This document shows, piece by piece, positions 47,081-59,925 of a stretch of DNA of 64,000 nt. Within the stretch, counting starts at the first letter, position 1. Every line of letters begins with the position of its first letter. Origin of the DNA: Calonectria ilicicola (taxonomy: Eukaryota > Ascomycota > Sordariomycetes > Hypocreales > Nectriaceae). Position numbers and translations under genes: made by a program. The stretch spans positions 2,170,001 through 2,234,000 of the forward strand of contig CP085827.1 in assembly GCA_020809705.1 (NCBI GenBank), given 5' to 3'. The notes beneath the pieces were generated by a model. The model ran no database searches. It worked only from the letters and a program-made list of their open reading frames with translations, and had not been told where the DNA came from.

Positions 47081-48508
47081 CGATATCACGAGTGAAGCCA
47101 AGACGGGGAAGCATTTACAGAGCCAAAATTTTAACGTGTATACTATCGGTCATGTCTCTTGATAATAGAACAATAATGCAGTATTAGCTGGGCTGATACA
47201 ATATCCTTCTTCCAAAATGGGATTATCGGCGAGCAACACCCGATCTGGTGAGATCTGGGCAGGAAAGCCATTGTGGAGGGTAAATAGGAAGGGTGGAGAA
47301 AGAGGGAGAATTCGTCCTCACAGCTTCAAACCTCAGCCATCAAATCAACAAATACTCTCTAAAAAATATTCCAAAAAATATTAAATTTATGCGAAAGCAG
47401 ATTTGATGATAGAAATTTAAGCTTCTAGTGTTCTCGATCGTTGTACCTACAAATATTTCACCACCGTATTTTTTTTCCTTCAACCACATACATCCAGAAA
47501 CACAAGCCACATTTCCATTCCAGACTTTCAAATTTGACAGACCTAAATAATACGGTTCAATTCCCGATATAGATAATTTTTTTTAATTCATAGTGTTGCT
47601 TAGGTGGCTATTTCAGGCCACCACTCGGGTTCCCAGGCGATTTACTGATTATGCTGCTTGGCCGAGTTGATGTCCGATTAGGCTGTGTTAACATGTTACA
47701 GCACACCCCAGAAACAACTGATCTTATGGCATTAAATAGACATTCACATCTGCAAATCATCAGACTTATGATTACTATTGCTGAGCAAAAGACGCGATGA
47801 CACGGCCCTTTGACCCCGCTTCTTGCTGACTACTATCTCAAAGGTGGGGGATTGTCGGTGCCGTGAGATCCGTGTCCCGCCTCTTGCCCATATTCAGGCG
47901 ACGCCAACGGTAGAATCCAAACCGCCGTGCCTAGTTTCAACTATCAAAAGTGGGATGGAAATGCGGAGAAGGTGCATGCGTGCATCTCAATTCAGTTCCC
48001 AGAAGTGGGCTACCCGATAAAAGCCACTAGCGAAAACCTGGGGAAAATCTTGGCAGGTGTGCCTCGGAAATAAAGACAGCACAGGATATGTGCTTCAATT
48101 GACGGAGTTCTCTGATATCCAATGAATCTTGGTGTGAATGGGGTCAATCAAGGTTATAATATATGCTTTATTTAGGCCTCATCTTCTATTCTTCGTTCAG
48201 TCTTCCCTACTAAGTGTTCATGCCGCTTATCTTTTCCCGACAAGGAGACGTACGTAGGATAAGTTACACAAAGGCTCCTCACACGCACGAACACCCCACT
48301 TTTGGATACCACCTATCTGTATTGACGTACCCTCAGGTCTAGATCGTGACATATTTAATGGATTTAGCGGACGGAGGCCCAACTCCGACATTGATCCTAC
48401 TGGCCTCCAAACGCCAGTGATTGATCACTTATAACCAACATGAAATGCCATATGTAACATTCTATCTCTAGGCTATTACAAGTCTTGGTATCACGATCTT
48501 CATCGATT
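47081..48508. other. Intergenic/promoter region of the P450
   Basis: 1.4 kb with scattered A+T tracts near 47340-47600 and no recognisable gene. The frame at 47823-48020 looks random. Confidence 0.45.
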
Positions 48509-50114
48509 ATGCATTCTTCTCAATTAATCGCTTTGATATCCGTGCTTGTGCCCGTTTGGGTAATCTTGTACTGGGTCGTACCCTACTTTACGACCTATAG
48601 CCATCTCAAACATATGCCTGGACCTTTCGTGAGCAAATTTAGCAATATCTGGCTCGCTCTAGGGGCTCGTCAAGGCCAAAAATATGCTTGGGTCGACTCA
48701 GCACATCGCAAGTATGGAAAAGTCGTCCGAGTTGGATTCAATCATGTGTCAATTGCCACGCCAGAGGGTCTGCGCACTATATATGCGCATGGAAACGGGT
48801 TTCTAAAAGAGTAAGACCGCCATGTTCACATTCAATGTCTCGTTTTAACACTGAGTCAGCCATTTTTATAATGCCTTTGTATCTGGCGTTCCCGGTGTCT
48901 TTAACGTCAGACATCGTGGCCAACATACACGAAAGAGAAAGATTGTAGCACATGCTTTTTCTCCCGGAGCAGTACAGGACTTTGAGCCACACATGACTGA
49001 GAACTTGAAGCGATGGGTTTTCCAGCTGGATCGAATGGCTGCGTACCCCGCGCAAGACGGCTATACAAGGGTTAACATGATGCCCTGGTGCACCTTTTTG
49101 GCCTTTGATATTATTGGCGACTTGGCATTTGGAGCACCATTTGGAATGGTTGAGCGTGGCCGCGATGAGTGTGAATCAACGATCCCTGGGAAACCAAAAA
49201 CTTATGTCCCCGGAGCCGAGACTTTGAATCGACGTGGTGAGGTCAGCTCCACGCTTGGTCTGTTGCCCGAAATCCGGTCATTTGCCAAATATCTACCCGA
49301 TCCATTTTTCTCCAAAGGATTACAATCAGTCAAGGACCTCCATGGAATTGCAGAGGCTGCCGTCGCCAAGCGTCTGGCGGCCTCTGAGAAAGGAGTTGAA
49401 AGTCAAGGACGACACGATATTCTGGAGATGCTATGTCACAGCACAGACTGCGATGGAAACCCCATGCCTAGAGACGAATTGGTCTCTGAAGCACTGACCC
49501 AACTCATTGCCGGCAGCGATACCGTGTCAAATACTGCATGTGCAGTCATCTACTGGATTCTCCATGGAGAGCGCTGTAATCCCGGAAAGATTGTGTCTCG
49601 TCTTCAAGAGGAGCTTGATAATGCTATCCCTGACGGTTCACTCATTGCTGCTCACAGTCAAGTCAAGAACTTGCAATTTTTAAGACAGTGTGTCGATGAA
49701 GGTATGAGGTTACACTCAACTTCAGCACTTGGATTACCTCGAATTGTCACGGCTCCTCAGGGCGTCTCTTATGGAAAAGAGCACTTTCCCGAGGGAACTG
49801 TTCTCTCCACGCCTAGCTTCACTATCCATCATGATGCGGATATCTGGGGGCCCGATGTTGAAGAGTTCAAGCCTGACCGCTGGTTGAATCTAACAGCCCG
49901 CCAAAAGACCGGCTTTAACCCATTCTCTTTTGGACCGAGGGCGTGCGTAGGACAGAATGTAGCGCACATGGAATTGGCGCTGATTATTGGTACTGCCTTT
50001 CGCCGATACGACTTTACGTTGTATCAGACAAAGTTGGAGTCACACGAGGGCTTCTCAAAGAAGCCTGTAGAATGTTGGGTGGGCATAAAGAGAAGAGAAG
50101 ATGTGAAGGCATAG
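48509..50114 (+). CDS. Cytochrome P450, CYP53-like (benzoate 4-monooxygenase type)
   Basis: ER-anchored haem monooxygenase. Exons 48509-48810 and 48860-50114 give 518 aa. The N-terminal anchor IALISVLVPVWVILYWVVPYF precedes HMPGPF. CYP53 features include FVSKFSNIWLALGARQGQKY, KYGKVVRVGFNHVSIATPEG, and FYNAFVSGVPGVFNVRHRG across the splice, HTRKRKIVAHAFS, and AFDIIGDLAFGAPFGM. The I-helix reads LIAGSDTVSNTA, ExxR is DEGMRLHS, and the haem loop FSFGPRACVG has the ligand Cys463. CYP53 enzymes para-hydroxylate benzoate and related aromatic acids, feeding them to ring-cleavage pathways. Substrate here is by family analogy. Convergent with a Dal5-like transporter, 244 bp between stops. Confidence 0.88.
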
Positions 50115-50358
50115 AGATTTCTATTTGGCTGTAGCTACAATGGGCTTTGCCTTCAATATCCATCCTATTTCATTTCATGCCTTGGTTGACCACTCTTGTA
50201 TTTCTGATCATCAAAAACACAAATATGCATGGCGGTTCTATATTAAATACATCTCATTATATGCCCTGCATCCGTCCCAACTTTTTACTCACTCTTACCA
50301 TGCCAGCTAGCTTTTCAGCAAATGATGCCTTTCGAGCTTGAGAACAGCCTTCCACCCT

Positions 50359-52014
50359 TTAAATACGATACTTGAAGTCCACACAACGATCTCCGGTAGT
50401 TATTTTTCTCGTATCCTCCTTTTCTCCTAGCCTAATTTCCTCCTTCTCCATGTTCATTCTGTTGAGATAAATCCACTGCGCAATGACCAACATGAGTGCC
50501 ACAGTGACGCAGCCAAGAGAAAATGATTTTCCCAGAACGTATGGTGACTTGCGATAAATCTGACCAGCTACAATACCTGAGGCGTTTCCCACCGTTGCCA
50601 CTATGCCAATAGCCGTGGCACGACGGTATTGTGGTGCCAGGTTGACATTGAGCCATGTCAAGTTTAAACCCACCCCACTGAATCCGGCAACTCCACATAT
50701 AAAACATGCGAAATACTTGATGGCACTGCTTTTTAAGACGAGTAGCATAGAATATCCAATAATTCCAAGAATATCACATACAATCAAGAGCTAATAATGT
50801 CAGCGCCTAGCTCAAACTCTGTTGAAAGAACTTACTGGGGCACATCTGCTATATCTGTCCGACACCCAGGCCAGAGTGAAAAATACAATGGCAGACAAAA
50901 CGCCGACGGGAACCGTCAAGTAATTGGCTACCAGCTTGTCGTGTCCCATATCTTTCAACATGGCTGGAAGGAAAGTTGCGAAACCGTTGGCGATGAGATT
51001 GTGGCAGAATTGAGAGCACGCACTGAAGAATGTTAGAGTAAATACGACGTATGATGAAATTGACCTACTTCATCCAGACCTTGGGGTCAGTAAAGGCAAT
51101 TCTCACTTCTTCCCATGAGAATTCATCCTCGCCCAGGTACCCTAAGCGTTGTTCGTGACGAATCTGCATGATCTCTTTCTCCTCCTTATTGAAAAAGTGG
51201 GCATCCCGTATGTCTGACGGAATTCCAAACCAGACCATGAACACACAAATGAAGCTGGCAGCTCCCTCGATGATGTAAACCCATCTATAGTGAGATTCTA
51301 GTTAGATGGGGTATTTCTCGTGCTTTTCGAAGTTGAACATACCTCCAACCTGGCAAGCCACCCACACCCTCCATCTGTAGAAGGCCATACGCAAGCAACC
51401 CTCCGACGGCGCCAGCAATCGCCGAAGCAGACAGAAAGTAGGATACTCTCTGGGCTATCTCATCACGCTTGTAAATAAGAGTGAGGTACAAGTTGAGAGA
51501 TGGAAACAGGCCACCTTCGGCAGCACCAAGGACCAGGCGACACGCATACAAACCTCCCACATTTGTGACGAATCCGTTGGCAATAGTCGCAGCAGTCCAT
51601 ACCAGACATGGGATTACAAGAGCTACTCGGGGCGAAATCCGTTTTGAGATGATCACAAAGGGGATTTCGACAATGATATAGGTGATGAAGAACAAAGAGA
51701 TGGCTGTAGAGAATTGACTCTCGGAGGCACCTATGTCCTCTGGCATCCCCGCAACTTTGACATTGCCTACAATGGTCAGTATATGTCACACACATTTCGA
51801 GTATCTATTTTTCATTTCACTCACCAATATTTGCTCTGTCAATGAAACATGATAAATAAATAATGAATAATACTGGAATAACAAATATGTCAATCTTTCG
51901 CACCGCCTTGCGCTCGGCGATAGGGTCGATTGCCAGCTGGATATCCTCAATGTGTCCGGTCTGTAAATCCAGGCCATCGGATAAGCTGTTCTTTTCACTG
52001 GGAATTTTTGACAT
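50359..52014 (-). CDS. MFS transporter, Dal5/allantoate-permease (anion:cation symporter) family
   Basis: Plasma-membrane proton symporter of organic anions. Minus-strand exons 52014-51825, 51766-51343, 51284-51069, 51022-50836 and 50790-50359 give 482 aa with about 12 membrane segments. Family signatures are RKIDIFVIPVLFIIYLSCFIDRANIG in helix 1 and the loop YACRLVLGAAEGGLFPSL. In the second half there are LTWLNVNLAPQYRRATAIGI and GNASGIVAGQIY. Relatives carry allantoate, nicotinate, pantothenate, vitamins or aromatic acids. The exact substrate cannot be read. The start is an ATG (SKIPSEK) preceded by a stop-rich leader. Tail-to-tail neighbour of the P450. Confidence 0.87.
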
Positions 52015-53581
52015 GCTTGCGAAAATCTTCACTATGGAACATAAAATGTCAAAATCGCACAAGCGAGCCCTGATGGGATTCTAAACCAGCACTTTGAAGA
52101 CTCGTCCCGCGGCTCTTTTTAAAGTTTATCCCAATTCTAATGTACGTACTCGTCTCGGCATGTTTAACAACAAAAATGTCTTGCACTCTCACGGCTTATC
52201 AATTCGAGACGAGAAGGGAACCTATGTGAGTCAGTTTTCCCGTTCAGTGGGACCCATACCTCATTGCATTCCCCATCCTTACCACTAACTCATACAGATT
52301 GCTAAATCAACACCAGTATGTAACATTACATCGATTCGGCTGGACATTTTGTTCCTAGGCTCGGCCAGTTCACGTTCCTTTGCAGTTTTCAGCCACACGA
52401 TATTTTTTTTGGAGTGGCGGGGGCGTGAAAAGGGGGACGACAACGTGGATGTCACGATTTTCCTATCGGTGACCTGACTCGCCACGGCCCGTTGACGGCC
52501 AAATTCAGCTGCACCTTTCCCATTATTGATAGTGATCTTTCCCGCTGCGATGCGGTGTGCCACGCCGCACCATATTTGAACCAGAACATACATTCCCAAT
52601 CCCACCGAGTCAACAAATGATCATTGACATCTGTCCGGAAATAACTTCAAAGCTACCCCGACCGGAGCCGAAAAATACTTATTTCCTCACGTCACATGCC
52701 AAATCCAGAGACCAGCCATATTATTAGTATCCGGGGAACTTGCTCCTGTCTCGGATGAAGGCTCTAGAACGTCGAAGTGATCTAGGTATTAAACATGAGA
52801 TCTCAAGTCGTACCAGCCTCTCAAAGTCTCTAGGCCAGGTGGTGACAGTTCCGCCACTAAAAAAATGCACCAATACCGTTTTACAGTTAGTACAAGACGA
52901 TCATCCCCGATGATATCAAGAAAATGCCAACAACGCGCAATGTCATTGCGTCGATGATGTTTCTCAACCGAGGATCAAAGATACTAGGCCGCGTCTCAAT
53001 CGGTCACTGGTCATTTTTAGCCGAACAGGCGTACTGTCGTAGACATGCTTAAACGAATTATGTTGCCTGACTTTGCCGAGTTCAAATACCGAAAGAGCAG
53101 AAGAGGCCGAAATATGCTGACAAGACAGATTGGTGAGATATCAACCCTGTGAGATCTTTGGAATTTAGAATAATTGGGTGGCCTTGGCAAACGATGGCTC
53201 GTGGCTTGTTGTGTGGCCCAGAATCTGTTGCTGCACCATGGCATGGCAGTGGGTCATACCTCGGTATTTGAGTGCCGACTGAGACATTACACGGAAGGCA
53301 ACGCGCTCGTTACCCATCTAGGAAGCATGGTTATACAAGCATATAGTTTCTCCCAAGTACCGTGGCGTCGTTTATCACTATTAGAGAGCAATGAAGGGCG
53401 GTGATACTGACCGTGGTCAGTTGGTGGCGATATGCCGAGAGGAATTACTCTATTGGGTAAGCCATCAGATGTGCGCTAATACGGCCGACCGGGCCACACC
53501 AGTGTTTCCACTCCACAACACCATGCCCCTCCCAGAGAGAATTTGAACCAAAAAAATCCCTCATCTTCCAACAACAAGTAA
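52015..53581. other. Intergenic, transporter promoter and tRNA 5' flank
   Basis: 1.6 kb of normal composition. No coding region is recognised; frames at 52285-52605 and 53017-53404 are random-looking. Confidence 0.45.
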
Positions 53582-53686
53582 GGGCGTTTGGCCGAGTGGT
53601 CTAAGGCGCTGTGTTCAGGTTAAGGTATTAACCTATTACAATTCGCAGTCTCGTAAGAGGCGCAGGTTCGAGTCCTGCAGCGCTCA
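53582..53686 (+). tRNA. tRNA-Leu (anticodon CAG) with a 23-base intron
   Basis: The acceptor arms GGGCGTT and AGCGCTC pair 7/7 with two wobbles, and the discriminator is A86 (A at 53686). The D-arm is GGCCGAGTGGTCTAAGGC. The anticodon stem CTGTG/CGCAG closes a loop TTCAGGT with anticodon CAG at 53616-53618. An intron at 53620-53642 sits at the canonical 37/38 position. The long variable arm (CTCGTAAGAG) is typical of Leu, and the T-arm is GCAGGTTCGAGTCCTGC. A pol III terminator (TTTTT) follows a few bases later. Confidence 0.9.
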
Positions 53687-54246
53687 TTCTTTTTGGTCTT
53701 TTTGACCCTTTTCCAGTGCACCCTGGCCTGTAACAGCCGAGTTTTAGTGAGTGTTAGTCAGTCAACCACCATCACATAAGATTTCCTTCCTCCCTTCCTC
53801 GTCGCATACGTGATCGCAGCAATAAGCTCTCCAGGTTTTCTTGCTTTCGCTATTTCTTTTGATGTATGCTTCACCCGCTTTGTGACCCAAGGTGTACACA
53901 CACGGCCGAGTCATCCGGATACAGTCTCAATGAAACCAGACTCTCAGGTGAAGGATCTCACCCACCTCCTGTAAAAACTCACAAGTTTATTAAACTAATG
54001 GACACCTATTTCCTCCGCGCAGTAGGTGCTAACATGCGCAAGCGAGAAATTGCGTGAGTCTTTCTTTATTTGACGGTATCACTCAGTTCAGTAAAAAAAA
54101 AACACGACCCCATCTCACTCAGTGTTTAAGTGCCACGCGAATACCATCTATTCATTAAAATAATTATACAATACATCCAACTGTGAAAAATGGAAGCGGA
54201 AGAAGAGGTCAATAATGACAATTATGCATCCATCCAAGCATCATTC
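53687..54246. other. Intergenic between tRNA-Leu and MutY gene
   Basis: Contains pol III terminator T-runs and the 3' flank of the minus-strand glycosylase. No further gene seen. Confidence 0.5.
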
Positions 54247-56061
54247 TCAATCATCATGATCCTTGGCAAGTGTCCAGCACTTTCTCATCCCAGTGCCCAT
54301 TGACTCGCTATCAACATCATCAGTTGACGCCCATTTCAATCTAGCATCGGTATCAAATTCTTCATCTGTGACGCTGGCTTCGTCTAGGGTAAAGAGGTGG
54401 ACATGCATGGTCAGTTTAATGTGGGAAAAGAGCCAGGGCACGCTGCCCAGCTCGCCGACATGCTTCAGTCCCGAACCTGACTTCTTCTTGATCAAGTCTG
54501 AAACAAAGGCGATGGCTCCCGATCGACGAGTTTTTCCCGTGTGTTTCTCTGTTTCTTCAAGTATGTGGCTCGGAAACTCCCAAAGGCCGGCGAGAAGGCC
54601 CTTTTCGGGGCGCTTATGGATGAGGTATTGTCCATCGCTGCGACGAATGACGCAGACGAGCGTCTCCTCCACCCTGACTGCCTTCTTCACCACCTTGACA
54701 GGGAACTTTCGACAGTGATCAACGATAATCTCCATCTCCCGAGCGCTCACAGCTGGCTTTGGCTTCGGCTTGTCATTGGATGGGGCTTTGAACGCAAACG
54801 CCGACAGCTTCATCTGCTTGCTTTGCTTCACAGCAGGTTTCGGTTTCGCGTCAGCGGCTTCGGCCTCCTCTGCGTCTTCCAAGGGCTCGCAAAGATCGCA
54901 ATCCTCGATATCACCGATTTCAGCTTTGGCGCCCGAAGCCAGAAGCTTCCCTTCGCCGTACGCACGACAAGTAGCGCTTATAGGGCACTCGGAGCAATTT
55001 GGCTTGGGTGCGCAGACAGTGCTCCCAAGCTCCATGAGTGCTTGGCCCCATCGTCCCGGTCGATCGCTCACCTCATCAGTCTCTGTTTCGCCTTCGGGTT
55101 TGTCTCCCGCAACTGTCTTGGCAAGCGCATCTGCAGCGGCCCACAGTGTGTCGATGACCAGCTTATCACTCTTGACGTTTCCCAGCAGCCCAAGTTGCCT
55201 GCTCAGCACCCGCAAGACGTTTCCGTCAACCATGGGGACTGGCCGCCCAAAGACGATGGCAGAAATGGCTCCAGCTGTGTACCGGCCCACGCCTGGGACT
55301 TTGGCCTCGAGATCTGCGACATATGACGGCAAAAGACCCTTCATGTCGGGATCTTTGACAACGAGCTTTGCGGCCTCGTGAATTCTTGTCGCTCTGCTGT
55401 AGTAACCAAGCCCGCGCCACGCACTCAAGACGTCATCGGCGTCGGCCGCTGCCAAGTCATGAATGGTCTGCCACTTGGCCATCCAGTTGTTCCAGTAGTC
55501 AATAACAACGGCGACTCGAGTCTGCTGTAGCATGATTTCGCTGATCCAAACTTCATACGCCCGACGCTCGAGAAGATCTCGCAAATCAGCCTTGCTATGA
55601 TCTCGCGGGTTGATCCAGGCCTTGCGCCATGGCATTTGTCGCTTGGTACTCACGCTATCGAACCAGGCAAGAAGAGCGCCCCTGGATGCAGCATCATCCA
55701 GTAGGGCGGGTCGGTGGTAGGTCACAGCATGCCGTCTTCTTGGTGGAACGCAGGGTTGATGAGCCGATGTCCCTCCAGGCCCGAACAGGCGCAGATGCAG
55801 CTCCTCGGCCGCGCCCTTACCCTTGGTTTTTCCTTTACTCCTCGTTGGCTGAGGTTTTCTCCTCTTTGGCTCAGGTTCATCACTCTCTTCTGCAGCTGTT
55901 GCCTCGCTCTCTGATGCGTCATGGCGACGAACAGGGCGTTTGGCCATTCTTATAACTACCTCTGCGCTTTCTTCATCAGCCTTGACTTGCGTGGAAATTT
56001 TTCTTGAGGCTGAGACAGCGCTGGTACGTGTAGCTCGTGCTGGGCGTCCCATCTTGGTCAT
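54247..56061 (-). CDS. A/G-specific adenine DNA glycosylase (MutY/MUTYH)
   Basis: Base-excision repair enzyme that removes adenine mispaired with 8-oxoguanine; nuclear and possibly mitochondrial. Intronless, 604 aa. Residues 1-110 are a basic, Lys/Arg/Ser-rich tail with KRRK nuclear-import-like stretches. The catalytic part has PWRKAW, VWISEIMLQQTRV, the helix-hairpin-helix VPGVGRYTAGAI and the catalytic Asp in VPMVDGNVLR. A [4Fe-4S] site reads CAPKPNCSECPISATC. The C-terminal third (from about 450) is the NUDIX-like domain that recognises 8-oxoguanine. A Lys/Pro-rich linker with a KQMKLSAFAF string, possibly a partner-binding motif, lies between them. A second ATG at codon 4 is an alternative start. 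Confidence 0.92.
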   Translation of the reverse strand: MTKMGRPARATRTSAVSASRKISTQVKADEESAEVVIRMAKRPVRRHDASESEATAAEESDEPEPKRRKPQPTRSKGKTKGKGAAEELHLRLFGPGGTSAHQPCVPPRRRHAVTYHRPALLDDAASRGALLAWFDSVSTKRQMPWRKAWINPRDHSKADLRDLLERRAYEVWISEIMLQQTRVAVVIDYWNNWMAKWQTIHDLAAADADDVLSAWRGLGYYSRATRIHEAAKLVVKDPDMKGLLPSYVADLEAKVPGVGRYTAGAISAIVFGRPVPMVDGNVLRVLSRQLGLLGNVKSDKLVIDTLWAAADALAKTVAGDKPEGETETDEVSDRPGRWGQALMELGSTVCAPKPNCSECPISATCRAYGEGKLLASGAKAEIGDIEDCDLCEPLEDAEEAEAADAKPKPAVKQSKQMKLSAFAFKAPSNDKPKPKPAVSAREMEIIVDHCRKFPVKVVKKAVRVEETLVCVIRRSDGQYLIHKRPEKGLLAGLWEFPSHILEETEKHTGKTRRSGAIAFVSDLIKKKSGSGLKHVGELGSVPWLFSHIKLTMHVHLFTLDEASVTDEEFDTDARLKWASTDDVDSESMGTGMRKCWTLAKDHDD

Positions 56062-57503
56062 TACAGACTGAGGAACGAGGTGTTGTTAGCATTGCTCTCG
56101 GCGTTTGTGCAATAGTATGCATACACTAAAATTACCAGCTTTGATACACCGATTGTGCACTCCTTTATTATTATCTTTGCGGCGGCGAAATTTGTTTGAG
56201 AGTAAATCGCAATACAAGTATAAAAGAATTGGGTGGTTAAAGCAGGGTGGATAAACAGTCAGATCCCAATTGTGGTGGATACAGGGGTGAGATGCCAGTC
56301 GAGGCTTCACCAAAGTAGTTCTTCCCAGTTTACCTTCTCTGTTTATAAATACGGCCACGCCTCGTTCAGTGTTGCTCCAGCGAAGGTTGTACACTTTATG
56401 TCCTTTGACCGTGAACCCCTGGATAGATCCCAGGGCACCAAAGAGAATTTTAGCCGGTGTATGAAAGGCTCGACCCAGCGAATAAGATAATGCACTAGGT
56501 TGCTGTAAGAATTTTCAGGTTCAGGAGGCGTATTTCAGCGCCCGTTTTCTTGCTTAATGATTCCAAGGCCGGTTGAACTCCAGCTGAACTTGTGTGGTTG
56601 AATGGTCTTGGTTGCCGTTTTGTCGCGTCGCGTGGCAAAACGCGACTCAATTTACGGCAGCCAGCTACCCTAGAGATATGGCTATTTGTGAAAATTGACA
56701 CTTCCGAGCCCACAGCAAGATATATTAAGAATTTATAGGCATTGGTTTTATTGATATGTCTTTATCTCGTGAATATTATGTTTTTGGTTGTTCTGAGGTT
56801 ATATACTATGGGAACGATGAGCCAAAGTGACAACAAAATAACTACATTCACCTGAATGGTTGGCAGATGAACACGATGCATAGCTAAGTAGATGGCCTCA
56901 AAGCCATTCTATCCACACCACCAAAAAGATCGCACATGACGGGATAACTGGATATAAACCCACAAAAATACCTTAGATGGAATTTTGATTGCTTCATCAC
57001 TCATCATTGCAATGACCCAACCTATCAATGATGTCATGACCGTCTTCACACTCCGCCGCCGTCGGCACCGACAAACGGCGCTAGTCTATTTATAGCCACC
57101 GTTCATCGGAAAATAAAAACGGCACACATAGTTTCCATGGACTTGGCAAAAGTATTTCTTGTGAGATACCGTTTCGGTAATCTCAACATGCAGTCAAGAG
57201 CATTGTGAGCAATGCGAAAAATAAAATGCAAACCCCTGACGAAAAAAAACCGAAAAGAATTGACGTGAAATACCACCCTCGATCGGATGTGCCGCGATGC
57301 CGACAGAGGACCGAACACGGCAAATCGGCGCCTTCGTCGCCTGCCTTATCTACCGTTTGTCGAATAAAAAATTCAAGGTTCTGCTCGGCAGACACGGAAC
57401 GACGTCATCAACTTCGGCGAGCCGCCGACCATAAATGCTCAAGACTCAGCCGCTTTACGGCTACTGTCTTTCCAGCATGTAATTCATAGAGACATTAATC
57501 AAA
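56062..57503. other. Divergent promoter region of MutY and phosphate carrier genes
   Basis: 1.4 kb, no gene recognised. Frames at 56086-56394 and 57103-57395 show no motif. Confidence 0.45.
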
Positions 57504-58516
57504 ATGGCACAGAAACAGTCTGAAGTTCCCAGTTTTACTTCCAGCGATTATGCCAAGTTCTTTGGTGCCGGCGCCCTGGCGGCGACGTCAACCCACGCGG
57601 TATGTCTATTGCATTGAGATTGCGCAATCATATCAACTATGAACTATGGAACTAATAGCATCAGGCCGCAACACCAATTGACGTCGTAAAGACGCGAATC
57701 CAGGTGGACGATGCATTGAAGGGTTATAACATGGTTCGAGCTGCTCGAACTATTGTTGCCAAAGAAGGAGCATCAACTCTGCTTACCGGATTCGGCCCCA
57801 CTGCTGTCGGATATCTCGTGCAAGGCGGAGCCAAGTTTGCGGGCTACGAGTTCTTCAAAAAGAAGTACATTAGCTATGCCGGCGGCCCCGAAAACGCCGT
57901 GGCGCACCGGACGGCCATCTATCTTACGGCCAGCGCCACGGCCGAGTTCTTTGCCGACATTCTCCTCTGCCCGCTTGAAGCGACCCGAATCCGTCTTGTC
58001 TCTCAGCGCGGATATGCTACTGGCTTAGCATCCGGGTTTGCGAGAATGGCCCGCGAGGAGGGCTTCAGGGGATTCTATTCGGGATTTGTACCTTTGCTGT
58101 TCAAGCAGGTTCCATTTGCCGTGGGTCAATTTTCGGTCCACGAGGCGGCGAATGAGATCATCTACCGTGCGATGGGCCCGGAGCGAAAAGCCAAGCTGAC
58201 GCAGCTTGAGAACACCGGGGTGGAGCTAACGTCGGGGCTTGCGGCGGGTGTGGCCGCTGCCGTCCTCTCTCACCCGGCCGACACGCTTTTGTCGGCCATC
58301 AATAAGGGAGTGGGAGACCCGAAGCAAAGTGCGACGAGTCGCATGTTCCAGTTGGCGCGTGAGTTTGGACCGAAGCGACTGCTTCTGACGGGTCTGGGAC
58401 CTCGTCTAATCATGACTTGCGGACTGGTGTCGGGTCAGTTTGTCATTTACGCCCAGTGCAAGGCTCTCACTGGAGCGCCACCAGGCGTGGAGATTCATAA
58501 AGAGGCGTCACTGTGA
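57504..58516 (+). CDS. Mitochondrial phosphate carrier (MIR1 type)
   Basis: Inner-membrane carrier that brings phosphate into the matrix for ATP synthesis. Exons 57504-57599 and 57665-58516 (phase 0) give 315 aa. Three mitochondrial-carrier repeats are visible, with signature helices PIDVVKTRIQVD, PLEATRIRLVSQ and HPADTLLSAINKG. The phosphate-carrier trait GYLVQGGAKFAGYEFFKKKY and the GFVPLLFKQVPFAVGQF segment are also present. No cleavable presequence. The start is the only early ATG, with context AAAATGG. Confidence 0.92.
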
Positions 58517-59925
58517 TGCTGGAAATGTTGGGAATTAGATTTAGAATTAGATTTAGAGAGCGAAGATTTGTGTGATGAGGTGAGACGTGATTGATTGCGA
58601 GAGGGGGTGGTGTCGGGTGCAACTGTTTGGTGAATGGAGTTTGTTTGTGATATTGAGATTTTTAAGACAGGAGTTAAAAACATGACTAGACGTACATAGG
58701 AGACTAATAAAGCCTAAAAAACACACGCAAACAATAAACATCATGATATTATCAGGAAACTGGGAGCTGGATTCAGGCTCTCAATAGGACGATTACGTAA
58801 ACGGGGTTCTTTGACGAGTTGTTGGAGCTGCATCGGGCATGTGGCAAGGGGCATCTGGTCTGTAGTCTGTATGGGTCTGTGTTTCACGGAGGGGGGGCCG
58901 TGCTACTATTCAGGGAGTGGCTGTTTGCGATGCGGGCTTATTCATTGTTGGTGGCGCTGCTCGCGGCATGCTTGCTTGGCTGCTTGGCCTGTGTGCTGTG
59001 TGCTGTGTGACTGCTGGCAGCTGGACTACAGTTCTAGTCCCGGGCGGTTTGAGACAAAAAATGGATGCATCAACGGCAGCATCGTCTGCAATCAAGGTTA
59101 AATGAAATAAAATGGCAATGCATACATACGCTTAAGGGCAACGATGATTTCCACGCGTCCGGTACTTGTCTAATAAATGGGCTCTCCCGGAACGGCAGTC
59201 AAATCTAACCTAGTGGTGGATTCCCCAAAGCTAGTTCCTCCGGGGGACACGCACAACGTGGCGCGGGCTGAGTTGCATGTACGAGTACAATACTTGAAAG
59301 AGTGTACCCCCGCTACCTTTTCCCACCAGCTTTTCAGTCAAATTAATGAAAAAAAAAAAACCAAAAAAAAACAATAAATACTACATAATTATTTCATATT
59401 TTAGGGTGTATAAGCTCTGTGTTCTGCTGAAGGCAAAGAAGTCACAGGGGCATAATCTTTCAAGGGGTGGAGCTGTACATGACACATGTACTGCACCTGC
59501 GCCGCTGTAGCCTGTGGTGGGTGAGGGACGGAAATAGGGGATCTGACGCCAACCTAGAAGCACCTCTAGGGGCCTTTGGGGGGGGGCTTGGAGGGGGCTC
59601 TCGGGTACTCCTTTGGGTTGGGCCTGCCTACTTGGGGGTGTAGCATTGGCCACATGGGACTAACCGCGAACCCTGCTCGTTCCAGACGCCGTCCAGTCCA
59701 GGCTACGTGTGATCCAAATCAATTCGAGGCCACGACAACAACACCTCCCCCTCAACAACAACGCGATCCCTTCCATCTCGCTGCCGCGCCCAAAAAACCA
59801 CCACCACGGCGGGTTCCCGTTGAATCCGACAAACTACGACCAGCTTCTCTTGCCCTTGCGCGCGCGCTGGTGGTACTCCAATTGCGACCACGTCAGCTTG
59901 AGGCGCCTCCTCGCCCGCCGTCATC
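58517..59925. other. Intergenic and long Kex2 leader/promoter
   Basis: 3' flank of the carrier gene and promoter of kex2. Contains an A-run block at 59349-59372 and a G-run near 59579-59586. Open frames at 58811-59101 and 59576-59929 are low-complexity and out of frame with kex2; I call no gene. Confidence 0.45.

Noticed and set aside
54541..55381. Long plus-strand frames of 261 and 203 codons
   Set aside because: Antisense shadows of the intronless MutY gene, whose minus-strand frame has clear catalytic motifs.
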